Origin: Elephas maximus indicus
Taxonomy: Eukaryota; Chordata; Mammalia; Proboscidea; Elephantidae
DNA length: 64,000 nt
Assembly (NCBI RefSeq): GCF_024166365.1
Contig: NC_064821.1
Coordinates: forward strand, 107,366,349 to 107,430,348
Direction of reading: 5' to 3'
The position numbers and the translations under genes were made by a program. Shown in pieces: positions 34,236 to 44,699 of this stretch (positions are counted from its first letter, which is position 1; the number at the start of each line of letters is the position of its first letter). The notes beneath the pieces are model-generated. The model had not been told where the DNA came from, searched no databases, and saw nothing but the letters and a program-made list of their open reading frames with translations.

Positions 34236-34450
34236 AAGGAGCAATGTTTGAATGCTCAGCTGCTGATGGAAAGGTCGCCTGTTTGAACCCAACAGCTGCT
34301 CCACGGAAGAAAAGACCTGATGATCTGCTTCTATAAAGATTAAAAAAAAAAAAAAAAAGATTACAGCCTAGGAAACCCTTTAGAGACAGTTCTACTCTGT
34401 CATATAGGGTCAATATGAGTCGGAATCGACTCAGCAGCACATAACAACAG
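34236..34450 (+). repeat. Afrotherian SINE, long form (cluster 6 of 6)
   Basis: Long-form block AAAAGACCTGATGATCTGCT. A 17-A insertion sits after AAAGATT, followed by a repeat of AAGATTACAGCC. Ends CAGCAGCACATAACAACA. Confidence 0.88.
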
Positions 34451-34523
34451 GGACCTTAAAGTATTTATAGACCCTATAATAAAGTCTCTTTTTAAACATA
34501 AACAAGAAAGCCTTTCCTGACCA

Positions 34524-34545
34524 CCCCCCCCCCCCCCCCCCCCCC
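34524..34545 (+). repeat. Poly-C run (22 C)
   Basis: Uninterrupted C tract, preceded by CCA and followed by GCCGAAC. Confidence 0.95.
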
Positions 34546-34737
34546 GCCGAACAGGCTAGGGCACTTCCCTCTGCTTGGAGGGTCATCCTGGATATCCCCT
34601 ATCATGTCAACTAGATGGTGTGAGAGCTGGTATCTGCTAAACCTGTCTGATTCTGAACATCTTGAGGACAGAAACAGTGCCTTTCTTACTATAATACCCC
34701 CAACACCTAACGTAGTGCCTAGCACATACACATGTAC

Positions 34738-34892
34738 CAAAACCAAACCTGTTGCTGTCGCTTCAACTCCGGCCCTGTAGGACAGGGTAGAACTGCCCCA
34801 AATGGTTTCGAAGGAGTGCCTGGTGGATTTGAACTGTTGACCTTTTGGTTAGCAGCCGTAGCTCTTAACCAGTACCCACCAGGTTTTCCTCC
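34738..34892 (-). repeat. Afrotherian SINE, short form
   Basis: ACCAAACCTGTTGCTGTCGC tail and head ACCCACCAGG. An AGCACATA target duplication lies on both sides. Confidence 0.9.
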
Positions 34893-35264
34893 CAGCACAT
34901 AGTAGGTGTCAAAAATAAGAGTTGAACTGAAATAAAAGTTGTGCCAGGCACTGTGTCTGATGCAATTTTTTAAGAACTTTATACAACTTACTTTGAAATG
35001 CATTTCTTTAGAGAATGGAGTCATGGATAGAGGAATGAATACGTGGGTAGTTAGTTGCATGATAATTAGTAAAATGGTAGAATCTGGGTGGTAGATATTC
35101 ATTGCAAATTTTTTCCCTCCTTATCTGCCCAACCACCTCCCCGTCGGCTCCACGGCAGACTTATTTCCTGCCTGCCAAATACAATGCAGACATCAAGACC
35201 AGATAGCCCAGTTCTGTCCCATGAATTAAATCAAAATGTTTAGTTTCCAGAATTGACTGTTCTG

Positions 35265-35462
35265 GAATTGCTGTTCAGTCGATTCCAACTCATGGTGACC
35301 CCATGTGTGACAGTAGAGCTTTACTCCATAGGATTTTCAATGGCTGATTTTTCAGCAGTAGGTTCCCAGGCCTTTCTTCCAAGGCGCCTTTGGGTAGAAT
35401 CAAACTGCCAACCTTTCAGTTAGCAACCAAGCATATTAACCATTTGTACCACCAAGGGACTC
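35265..35462 (-). repeat. Afrotherian SINE, old form
   Basis: TTGCTGTTCAGTCGATTCCA, TTTTTCAGCAGTAGGTTCCC and head TTTGTACCACCAAGGGACTC. Full length. Confidence 0.9.
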
Positions 35463-35544
35463 CCTTTCAGATTTGGGAAAAGCACAAAGCGCTTGTTTCC
35501 GACTATAGCAAAAGGGGAAGGAAGAGGTCTCTAATAAGAGGTGC

Positions 35545-35995
35545 CTATGTGCCTTGTTGCATGTGCCTTGTTGCATGTGAAAGCTGGACAATAAATAAGG
35601 AAGACCGAGGAATTTATACCTTTGAATTGTGGTGTTGGCGAAGAATGTTGAATATACCATGGACTGCCAAAAGAACAAACAAATCTGTCTTGGAAGAAGT
35701 ACAACCAGAATGCTCCTTAGAAGCAAGGATGGCGAGACTGCGTCTTACATACTTTGGACATGTTATCAGGAGGGATCAGTCCCTGGAGAAGGACATCATG
35801 CTTGGTAAAGTAAAAGAAGCAAAAAAGAAGAAGACGCTCAACAAGACGGACTGACACAGTGGCTGCAACAATGGGCACAAGCATAACAACAATTGTGAGG
35901 ATGGCGCAGGACAAGGCAGTGTTGCATTCTGTTGTACACAGGGTCACTACCAGTCGGAATCAACTCACCGGCGCCTAACAGCAACAACAACATGT
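35545..35995 (+). pseudogene. RTE LINE 3' end with C-terminal ORF remnant
   Basis: An open stretch on the + strand reads ESWTINKEDRGIYTFELWCW, RRMLNIPWTAKRTN, then LRLTYFGHVIRRDQSLEKDI and MLG before a stop. These are the known C-terminal landmarks of BovB-like RTE ORF2, after the reverse-transcriptase fingers and palm. It ends in the RTE terminus CCTAACAGCAACAACAAC. 5'-truncated, so it lacks the endonuclease and catalytic RT motifs. TGCCTTGTTGCATG is directly repeated at its start. Confidence 0.85.
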
Positions 35996-36439
35996 GCCTT
36001 GTGTTCACCTTAGGAGGGTAAAGGACTGGTCCGATGCACCCTGATTGCTCAGTTGTCAATTTCCTTACCTGAAGCCCCCTCCAGCCGCAGCACAGGCTTC
36101 ACAAAGCCATTATATATGTCATCGCTTGACAGGACAAAACTGTGTCAGTTAAATGTGGCTTAAGGATAAGCCCTCAGAGTGGAGGATCAGGAATGGTCGG
36201 AAACAACCCTGTGACTTCTCTCCCACAGTCCCAGACATTTGTGTCCACACTTGAAGTACAGTTATTCCCTCTTTCTAACTATTCCTTCATCGCTGTTGTT
36301 CCAATCAAATGTGAAAATTCTGGCCAGGTAGGTTTGCCAGGCATTTGGTTTGGTGCACACTGAGTTCAGGGCACATGCTTTGTTGGCGCTTTCATTCTCT
36401 TTCCCCTTCATAGGCTAGAAGTGAAATCAAGCCGCCAGG
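35996..36439. other. Intergenic, nothing recognised
   Basis: Unique-looking non-coding sequence between an RTE copy and a CpG-rich island. Confidence 0.45.
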
Positions 36440-36680
36440 CTGCAGTCACCCACATTGCTCTCCCGACTTTCTGCTTTAGCGCCGCAGTCAGCGGCATCTT
36501 GCGTTATCGCAGATGGCCGCGTGGGGGCGTACGAGACAGTCTGAGAGATTCCTGGAACCCGAGCCTGGGTCAGCAAGGAAGAAATGTTCATTTGGCTAAA
36601 TCCTTAGTAGGAACGGGAGCGGGCGGAGAGGCATGGCAGCGGAGGCCCGGTGTGGAGTGAAATCTTCATGACCTTCAATG
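36440..36680. promoter_or_regulatory. CpG-rich island remnant, candidate promoter or boundary
   Basis: About sixteen CpGs occur in roughly 240 bp (AGCGCCGCAGTCAGCGGCAT, ATGGCCGCGTGGGGGCGTAC, AACGGGAGCGGGCGG), while the surrounding tens of kilobases are CpG-poor. It is not part of a recognised repeat. It lies about 8.7 kb past the PATJ polyadenylation sites, in the interval that holds L1TD1 in human. Whether it is an active promoter, an insulator or a relic is unknown. Confidence 0.45.
36517..36530 (+). promoter_or_regulatory. CTCF-like (or Egr/Sp-like) motif
   Basis: CCGCGTGGGGGCGT fits the CTCF core CCGCGNGGNGGC at each defined position. The same bases resemble an Egr1/Sp1 GC box, so the call is not unique. 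Confidence 0.35.
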
Positions 36681-37155
36681 CAGGCAGAGCCTCAGAATGT
36701 TGAAACTACCACGCACCAGGTTGTTAGCAGACAGTCTGGGGAGGTGTCCGGAATCTGTTCACCTGTTGGTAGTTTGTCCCTGACTACAACCAGGTGCAGC
36801 TGCCTTCCAGTTTCTGCTTTTCTGTCACCAGATTGAATCGGTTTGCCTGACCCTTGATACTGCTCAGGAAGGTGCAGACTCCAGGAGCCTTGGGCCTCAG
36901 GCCTGGATTTCAATCCTGATCCTCCCTTTTCCAGGACTTGCACTCTGGGGGAGTCTTATTGCTCAAATTTATCATTTTATTGTGTATTTTATGTAAATTT
37001 GCTATTGAAATATGCCCCTTAGAAATGCTATAAAATTTAGCAGTCATTATTTTTTTTAAAAAGTGTATCAAATTCACATATATAATACATAAGTTTTTTA
37101 AAAACTTGTATATTACATTTTACAAGGCATATGTATATCAAATACCTTGCTTGCC

Positions 37156-37745
37156 GAAAGTGAAGAGAACTTGAAGCACTTATTGATGAAGATGAAAGAC
37201 TACAGCCTTCAGTATGGATTGCACCTTAGCATAAAACAAAAATCCTCACAACTGGAGCTATAATAAAAACATCATAATAAACAGAGAAAAGATTGAGGTC
37301 AAGGATTTCATTTTACTTGGAACCACAATCAACACCCATGGAAGCTGCAGTCAAGAAATCAGAAGACGCATTGCATTGGGCAAATCTGTTGCAAAAGACC
37401 TCTTTAAAGTGTTAAAAACCAAAGATGTCTTTGAGGACCTTAGTCCAAGCCATGGTATTTTCAATCACCTCATACACACACGAAAGCTAAACAATGAATA
37501 AGGAAGACCAGAGAAGAATTGATGCCTTTGAATTATGGTGTTGGTGAAGGACATCATGCTTTGTAAAGTAGAGGGTCACCAAAAAAGAGGAAGACCCTTG
37601 ACGAGATGGATTGTTGCGGTAGCAACAATGGGCTCAAACATAGCAACGATTGTGAGGATGGCGAAAGATAGGCAGTATTTTGTTCTGTTGTACATAGTGT
37701 GGCTATGAATCGGAACCAACATGATGACACCTAACAACAACACCA
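37156..37745 (+). pseudogene. RTE LINE 3' end, internally deleted
   Basis: In-frame pieces read KIEVKDFILLGTTINTHGSC and IRRRIALGKSVAKDLFKVLK (a conserved RTE C-terminal region). A jump from TTATGGTGTTGGT to GAAGGACATCATGC then skips most of the segment kept at 35640-35780. Ends CACCTAACAACAACACC. No intact frame. Confidence 0.82.
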
Positions 37746-37825
37746 ACATGTATGTATATATGAGATACGATAGACTGTTTCACCTATTCATATAACATGT
37801 ATTAAGGGCTGACTATAAGTTATGT

Positions 37826-38000
37826 GGAAACCGTGGTGGCATAGTGGTTAAGAGCTACGGCTGCTAACCAAAAGGTCAGCAGTTCAAATCCACCAGGCCC
37901 TCCTTGGAAACTCTGTGGGACAGTTCTATTCTGCCCTATAGGGTCACTATGAGTCAGAATCAACTCGACGGCTGTGGGTTTGGTTTGATTTTGGTTTTTA
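37826..38000 (+). repeat. Afrotherian SINE, short form
   Basis: Intact A- and B-box regions (GTGGCATAGTGGTTAAGAG, CAGTTCAAATCC). Flanks TATAAGTTATGTGG and TATAGGTTATGTGG are a long target duplication. Confidence 0.93.
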
Positions 38001-38014
38001 TAGGTTATGTGGAC

Positions 38015-38325
38015 CTAGGTTTGATTCCCAGACAAGGCACCTCAAGCACAGCCACCACCTGTCTGTTAGTGGAGGCTTGCATGCTGCTATGAGCCTGAAC
38101 AAATTTCAGCAAAGCTTCTGGAGTAAGATGGAGTAAGACGAAAGGCATAAGAAAAAAGGCCTGGTGAGCTACTTTGGAAAAGCAGCCAATGAAAACCCTC
38201 TGGATCACTATGGTTCAGTTTGCCACTGATCATGGGGATGGTGCGGGATGGAGCAGCATTTTGTTCCATTGTGCTTGGGGTCACCATGAGTCAGGGGTCA
38301 ACTCCATGACAGCTAACAACAAAAA
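38015..38325 (+). repeat. RTE-tailed repeat, different from the main SINE
   Basis: A non-tRNA-like 5' part (GATTCCCAGACAAGGCACCT, GTGGAGGCTTGCATGCTGCT), an AAGCAGCCAATGAAAACCCT middle, then the RTE 3' end GGGGATGGTGCGGGATGGAG through CATGACAGCTAACAACAA. It carries a longer piece of RTE tail than the AfroSINE does. I take it for a second RTE-dependent SINE family, seen once here. Confidence 0.55.
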
Positions 38326-39339
38326 CATATGTTAGATTCATGAGATATAGAACGGAATAAGACACATTTCCTGCCCTCAACTTGCTCAGTCTAATGGGGA
38401 GACAGTTAACAGTGACTATTATTTTTTTATTATAATAGAGGAGGGTGACGCTGTGATGGCGGGAAGCGCAGGGTGTTATGGGAACGTAAGGATGGAGTGA
38501 GAACTCAGGGACTGTGCCTGCGGAGGCTGCAGGGGCGGTAAAAGTCAGCCAAGCAGCCACGATCCTAGCCTCTTTATTAAAATTAGGCTAATAATAAATC
38601 ATCAAAATCCAAGCTCTTTTTTTTTTTTAGCTTGAGGGAAAGAAAGAAAGGAAAACAAGCAGAAGTAAGACAGTATACCTGGGAAGGAAGCATTCCTTGA
38701 GTTGCAAAATTCCATGAACACATTTGGAAGGATGGTCTTTCTTATTCTGAAAAAAGACTGATACGTTTGTAGAGGAATTGACTCCTTTCAGCGATGCGGT
38801 TCCACACTTTGGAAGTTCTAGCTATTTTGTATTAAAACAGGAAACACTCAGCTGACAATATTATCAAGAATCTGAAGAATATATCTAATCTGTGACGTAA
38901 GAATATATCCTAAGGAATAATCAAAGTTGTATACAAAGATAAACGTAAATGGATGATCACACCAGTATTCTTTGTAATAGTGAAAACAAGCCTAGAAGTC
39001 CCCCCAACAGCCCACGTGACAGTGGTTAAATGCCACCTGGCCCTGAGCCGTCCAAGGAAAAAATGATGCAGCTACTAGAAATCTTATCTCCAAAGGATGT
39101 TTCGTTATGAGGAAAATCCTCATGATATATAATCTTAAATTTAAAAAGGAAGGACGCAAAGCTAAAAAGACATACACAAGACTATAAAATGGTGTTTGTC
39201 TCTGGGATTATATGTGATTTTAATTTTCATCTTTAATACTTCTGTATTTCCCAGACTTTTAAACTTCGGTGAAAAACTTTCTTTTTTTTAGTCATAAGAT
39301 TTTGAAAAGCCTGTTATTTAGTTTGTTTGACAGTTTGGC
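38326..39339. other. Intergenic, nothing recognised
   Basis: 38340-38560 has L2-like wording (TTTCCTGCCCTCAACTTGCT). The rest is AT-rich unique sequence, with TAAGAATATAT seen twice near 38890. Confidence 0.4.
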
Positions 39340-39495
39340 CTTCATTCCATCATTGTCGCGGTTTCTCAAAGTCTGGTCCGTGAATTGTTTACATCGGAAT
39401 CCGCGTGGGAGCGGATGCCCATTCAGGAATCAGAATCTACCTTTTAACCTAGTTTCCTCAGGTAATTCTTCACGGAACACACACATGCACTGAAG
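39340..39495 (+). mobile_element. MER5-like hAT remnant
   Basis: GGTTTCTCAAAGTCTGGTCC start, AGGAATCAGAATCTACCTTT middle. Several CpGs survive (TCGCGG, CATCGG, CGCGTG), unusual for an old relic. Confidence 0.45.
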
Positions 39496-39547
39496 TTCGC
39501 ATTGCTCCTGACTTAGCAGCTGGGAAAGCAGAGGAAAACCTGTCTAA

Positions 39548-39600
39548 ACTCAGCGACACCGTGAATTGGAATCAACTGGACAGCAACTAACAACAACAAT
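39548..39600 (+). repeat. RTE/SINE 3' tail fragment
   Basis: GAATTGGAATCAACTGGACA followed by GCAACTAACAACAACAA. Only the shared tail is present. Confidence 0.6.
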
Positions 39601-39614
39601 GTTAAAGAGGAGTC

Positions 39615-39820
39615 TCTGGGTGGTGCAAAGACAGTGTATTTGGCTGCTAATCTAAAGGTTGGCAGTTCGAGTCTACCCAAAGCCACCTCGGAAGAGTGGC
39701 CTGGCAATCTACTTCCAAAAAATCAGCTATTGAAAACCCTATGAAGCAGAGTTCTACTCCAACACACATGAGGTTGCCATGAGTTGGAGTTAATTTAATG
39801 GCAACTTCTTTTTTTTTTTA
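39615..39820 (+). repeat. Afrotherian SINE, old form
   Basis: Head GAGTCTCTGGGTGGTGCAAA, block TTCCAAAAAATCAGCTATTG and tail TAATTTAATGGCAACTTC. Confidence 0.9.
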
Positions 39821-39832
39821 AGTTAAAAGAAC

Positions 39833-40372
39833 AATGTGTTTCTATGACCCAGCAATCCCAATCCTGGGTATATATTCAGAAGAAATGAGGGCAGGAACGC
39901 AAACAGAAACCTGTAAACTAATGTTTGTTACAGCAGTATTCACGATAGCCAGAAGGTGGAAACAGCCTAAATGTCCATCAACAGATGAATGAATAAACAA
40001 AATGTGGCATATATATACAATGGAATATTACTCAGCCATAGTGAGAAACCAAGTCCTAATACAAGCTGCAACATGGATGAACCTTGAAAGCGTTAGGCTG
40101 AATGAAATGTCAGTCGTAAAAGGGCCAATATTGTAGGAGCCCACTTGTGTGAAATAAATAGGCAAACACATGGAGACTAAACTTCGTCAGTGCTTACCAA
40201 GGGTATGAGTGAGGGGAGAAGGGGCAGGTGGCACTGAGTTTCTGTTAATGGTGGTGGAATAATCTGGAAGAAAATAATGGTAATAGTTGTACAACATGAT
40301 GAAAATAATTTCACTGAATTGTACATGTAAAAATTGTTAAATATATTTTTTATCACAATAAAAAAAAGAAGT
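39833..40372 (+). repeat. L1 3' end (L1M-like)
   Basis: TATGACCCAGCAATCCCAAT, AATGTGGCATATATATACAA, TGGAATATTACTCAGCCATA and AATTGTACATGTAAAAATTG, ending in CACAATAAAAAAAAG. These are the end of ORF2 and the 3' UTR of an older mammalian L1 on the + strand. The coding part is disrupted. Confidence 0.85.
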
Positions 40373-41540
40373 GTATGGCACAACAGGCCTGACAACAGAC
40401 AGTTATGGAGTTTAAAGGGATATTTTGTGTAACACTCAAATAAAAGTCATTCGCTTAAGAAAAAAGTCTCAAGAAAGCTACTCATGATCAAGGCCAGAAG
40501 ATGGCGCAGGTTTTCCATCCCCCTGATTCCAAGTCACAAGAGAGATGGAAATCTGGTTCAAAAGAACTTGCTTGATCTCACTACATCGGTCCAGAAGAGG
40601 GCCCCCCAGAAGCTGGGATGGGAAACCAGGAACTAGAAAGAATCTCTTATAGTGGAGATTAGGCTTCATGTAAAAGCCACCCTTCTCAAGAAATGGGCTA
40701 ATAGATTACGACAGGTCTTCTGGCAGGAATAGTACTACACCCCCAAAAGAAAGCTCTAACCACCAATCCTTCGTTTCATCTTGGCTGCAAAGCCAGGGCC
40801 ATCGGATCTCTGTGGGATTCAGGAACAGCAGCAGTGGGCTCTTGCCCCACAGAAGGGAGAGGGTCAGCAGCGCCAGGCAGGTGGCGATGAATGCAACAAG
40901 CTCCCGGGCCGATGACCCTACTGAGCCAGCTCTCTTCCTTTGCTCCTAGCAGCTGGCACCAGTGGGGCTGGAGGTGGAGCCTCCACTGCAGGAGAGTAAG
41001 TAGTTGTGGAACACAGTACCCAGAACATGCATAAAATGAAGGCCCTTGTAACTGTACCCCTGCCTGCCTCTCATGCCAGCCTCATACTGAACTGCCTGTG
41101 GTTGCCCCACACACCTGATGTTTATACCTCTGCTCTTTTTTGTCTAGAAGCATCCTCTTCTTCCCAGGCCTAATGCCCACTCATCCATCGAAAGTCAGCC
41201 CCCAACACAACTTCCTAGGAACCTTTCCCCTGGCCTCTTCTGCAAGGTTGGCTAACTGGGCCTACTTTGCACTCCACAGCACCCGTTACTTACCACTCTT
41301 TTCAATCGACATGTTGCACTAAAATTAATCTCTTTGCAAGATTTGCTTTTCCTGGGAGATTCTAGGGGAAGGGCTACTGGTTCCCTACTTACCAGCATTA
41401 GCCAATTAAAAAGTAGACTGGGAAAAAATATCATTCACAATAGCAATGAGAATAATTATTGCCAGGAATAATATTAACACACACGCACAAATGTGTAAGA
41501 CCTAAAAAAACTGCAAAAAGCTTAAACAAAGAATGACGTT
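40373..41540. other. Intergenic, no recognised repeat
   Basis: One of the few long stretches without an obvious repeat. GC is moderate at 40780-41000. A well-formed acceptor and donor pair encloses 40950-40995, but no reading context supports a gene. Confidence 0.45.
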
Positions 41541-41559
41541 AATGATAATAATAATAGGC

Positions 41560-41715
41560 ATTTATGGAAGGCTTACTGTACTCCAGGCACTAGTCTAATT
41601 TTCCATGCTTTACTTCATTTAATCAACAATTCTGTAAGGTAGGTACCATCATAGTCTTCATTTTATATGTGGGGAAATAGAGGCACAAAGCGGTTAAGTG
41701 ACTTACCTGATGAGA
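41560..41715 (-). repeat. MIR
   Basis: GCATTTATGGAAGGCTTACT, TAAGGTAGGTACCATCATAG and GAGGCACAAAGCGGTTAAGT, the MIR core and 5' end on the minus strand. Confidence 0.65.
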
Positions 41716-41949
41716 TCTCCATCTTCATTGCAGGAAATCTTGAATAATAGAAAATTTTTCCCAAATTAGTTTTTATACTTAATTCTGGTTAAAATCTCCA
41801 AAGAAGGGAAGGTCACTGATATAAAATGATCATATTTTAGACAAGTACATATGGACATAAAAAAATCTAAAAGAATGCACATCAAAGTATTAGAGGTAAT
41901 CTTTGTTTTCTTCTCTACACTTTTCTGTATTTAACAAACTTGTCCCAAT

Positions 41950-42145
41950 ATATTACTGAATGTGAGCACTGTGAAAAACACTTTAGCTGAATTACCTCAA
42001 ATTCTCCCAATAACCCCATAAAATAGGCGTAATTTTTGCCTACATTATAGATTAGACAAACTGAAGCAAAGAGAGGTTAAGTAATGGGCCCAAGGTCACA
42101 CAGCTGGTACAGAGGTGATTTCAACCCAACAGCCTGTTTCTGCAG
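41950..42145 (-). repeat. MIR
   Basis: AAGAGAGGTTAAGTAATGGG followed by CCCAAGGTCACACAGCTGGT, the well-conserved MIR core, with the 5' part reaching about 42140. Confidence 0.75.
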
Positions 42146-42599
42146 GCATCTCTCTTATAAGTGGGCTATATTGTATTCCAGGAAAGAGGGAAAGTGGTAC
42201 AAAGTGATGAATGTCTTAATAGTGATAGTCCCAGGGTGCTTGGGAGCATAATTCAGGCTAGTGAATCAAATGCAGCTTCTTCTTAGAGGAGGTATCATCA
42301 AAGCAGAACCTTGAAAGAAGAGTGCTTAGCACATAGTAGGTGCTCAATACATATTTTACAAATGAGCTGATAAACCTAGCAAAGAGGGTAGAATTGTGGT
42401 GAGGAAGGTCATTCCAGGCAGAGTAATAAGTGTAAAGGGGTGTCGCTAACCACTCTCAGCCAGGGCTCTGAGCTGGTTTTCTTCAGAGTTCTGCAGTGGG
42501 GGAAAGGTGGGGAATGGCTTCCTTTCCGCCGCTATACCACAAGCCCAGGAATGCCTCTCTCTTTCAGACTTAGGGTGTCTTGGCTGGTGGTAGGGGTGT

Positions 42600-43279
42600 T
42601 GTCTTAGTTTCTTGGTGCTGCTATAACAGAAATACCACAAGGGGTAGCTTTAAAGAACAGAAATTTCTTTTCTCACAGTTTAGACGGCTAGAAGTCAAAA
42701 TTCGGGATGACTGTTCTAAGGGAAGTCTTGTTCTTTCCACTCTGGAGTAAAATCCTTCTCTCAGCTTCTCTAACCAGCTATCCTTGGAGTTCCTGGGCTT
42801 GTAGACTGGTCTGCTTCTGTCGTCTTCAGATGGTGTCTGTCTACCCCTGTGTATGCCTTCTCCTGTGCTGTGCCTAGCCTGCTCATTTATATCTCAAAAG
42901 TGATTGGCTTAAGAGGAGGAAGGGAGGGAAAGGGTTGGATGGATAGGCAAAGAGGCTCTTTACCTAGATGAGAAAACTCTATTCCAAATGGGATTACATG
43001 CCCGGGTATAAAACCAAATCCATTGCCATTGAGTCAAATCTGACTCATAGCAACCCTATAAGACAGTATAACACCCTCATAGGGTTTCCAAGGCTGAAAT
43101 CTTTACGGAAGCAGAGTGCCACATCTTTCTCCTGCAGAGCAGCTGGTGGGTTCAAACTGCCAAGTTTTCGGTTAGCAGCTGAGCACTTAGCCACTGAGCC
43201 ACCAGGGCTCCTTACCCACAGGTAAAGGGATTAGGATTTATGATACATATTTTGGGGGGAAACAATTCAATCGGTAACA
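42600..43279 (-). mobile_element. MaLR-like LTR with nested SINE
   Basis: Starts TGTCTTAGTTTCTTGGTGCT and ends TCAATCGGTAACA. Flanks GGTGT and GTTGT (5-bp, one mismatch). Same family as 1542-2070 and 20950-21625. Contains a SINE at 43010-43212. Confidence 0.72.
43010..43212 (-). repeat. Afrotherian SINE, long form, inside LTR
   Basis: CCAAATCCATTGCCATTGAG tail, CACATCTTTCTCCTGCAGAG block and head GAGCCACCAGGGCTCC. Confidence 0.92.
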
Positions 43280-43329
43280 GTTGTCAACCTGGTAATCAAG
43301 CTAGGAGTAGGCAAAAATCTTACACCTTT

Positions 43330-43620
43330 TTTTTTTTTAATTTCACTTAGTTTGTTGTTGTTGTTGAGAATATACATAGCAAAACATCACCAGTTCAACA
43401 GTTTCCACATGTACAATTTCGTGACATTGATTGCAATCTTGGAGTTGTGCAACCATTCTGACTCTCCTTTTCTGGGTTGTTCCTAATTAACGTAAGCTCA
43501 ACCGCCTAAGGTTTCTGTCTGATCTTTTGAGTTGCTGTTATCAATCTGATCCCATATAGATAGTTCTTAAAAAAGTATAATGCTCAAGGCAGACTTTTTT
43601 TTACTAGTTAAGCTAGAAAA
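43330..43620 (-). repeat. L1 3' UTR, Afrotherian type
   Basis: T-run, then TTGTTGTTGTTGAGAATATA, CAACAGTTTCCACATGTACA, TTGAGTTGCTGTTATCAATC and ACTAGTTAAGCTAG. A different L1 3' UTR subtype from the copy at 23285. Confidence 0.65.
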
Positions 43621-44189
43621 ATCTTACATCTTGACAGTCCAGACAAGGCTGAGAAGTTGGGCAGACTCAAGAATGAGCTGCTGTCAGGCAAGAAACCCAC
43701 CACAAGGCTCAGCCCCTTTGCAGGAACTTCCTGGGTAGCAGGTCCTCTACTTCTGAGCCAGTTCCCTAGGATCATTCTGCACTATTTAGGGGTCTATGGA
43801 ACTGGGGTGGGTGAGGATGGAACAGTGGCTCTGAAACATTTTTTGCTCATATTCCTCATAAAAGAAATTTGAAAAGCTAGATGTTTATCCTCTCAAACAT
43901 TTTTAGCTTGACATCTAAAAAAATTTTTATCTTAAGTTTAAATAGTTTCAAAGGATGAATTTTCTGTTTTTTTTTAATATTATGTATGCATTTTAATAAA
44001 CTTTTTTGCCAAAAACAAATTTAGTTTATTCCATTTATAGAAAGTGTTTTCCATATAACCTAATTGGCAAAGCCAGTCCCATCAGATAAATTGGACTTTC
44101 TGTCAGACTTCATATTTCAGTTCTAATAATTGTGTTAATTAATATACATCCTGGGGACATCTCTCTCACTTCTGATTCTAAGTCTAGTA

Positions 44190-44335
44190 GAGACAAGGAG
44201 GAAGGGAAGGAGAAAGAAAGAGGTGAAGGGAGGGTGGAATGGAATGAAGGGTGGATGGATGAACGGGTGGATGGGTAGGTGGGTGTATGGGTGATGGATA
44301 GATAGATAGATGGGTGGATGGAAAGGCTGTTGCCT
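44190..44335 (+). repeat. (GGAT)n/(GGTG)n-type microsatellite with purine lead
   Basis: AGGAAGGGAAGGAGAAAG followed by GGGTGGATGGATGAACGGGT, GATAGATAGATAGATGGG and GGTGGATGG. Imperfect tetranucleotide array. Confidence 0.9.
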
Positions 44336-44699
44336 GGATGAGATAAAGTACTCCCCTTCTTCAATATTTTTCAAGGAAGCTCCCAGGCTGGGCATGTTAG
44401 GGATTCCTACTCAGAAGCAGGCATTCTCAACCAGATTTTTATACCCCAGGGCAATGCCCCCGTAGCAGAGTCCAGAAACGTGAGTTATAAGTGTTTCTTT
44501 AGTAAATGTAGGAAAAGAAGGAAGCAGGGGAAGATAAGAAAGGAGAATCCTCAAACCACAGGGTTAGCCCAACCACCTAGAACCCCAGCTCAGGACAACT
44601 CTCTGAGCTGCCTGGCAGCTGCTTGGCCCACCCTCTCAATTCTGGAGAAAATTTGGTAAATATTTATCAGTATAATTATGCCCCTGCCAGTGTATGATT

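Noticed and set aside
34524-34545. Poly-C run as a biological signal
   Set aside because: Probably a homopolymer that is hard to sequence; its exact length may be an assembly artefact.
44190-44335. CRISPR-like or tandem-gene repeat
   Set aside because: A simple tetranucleotide array with no spacers.
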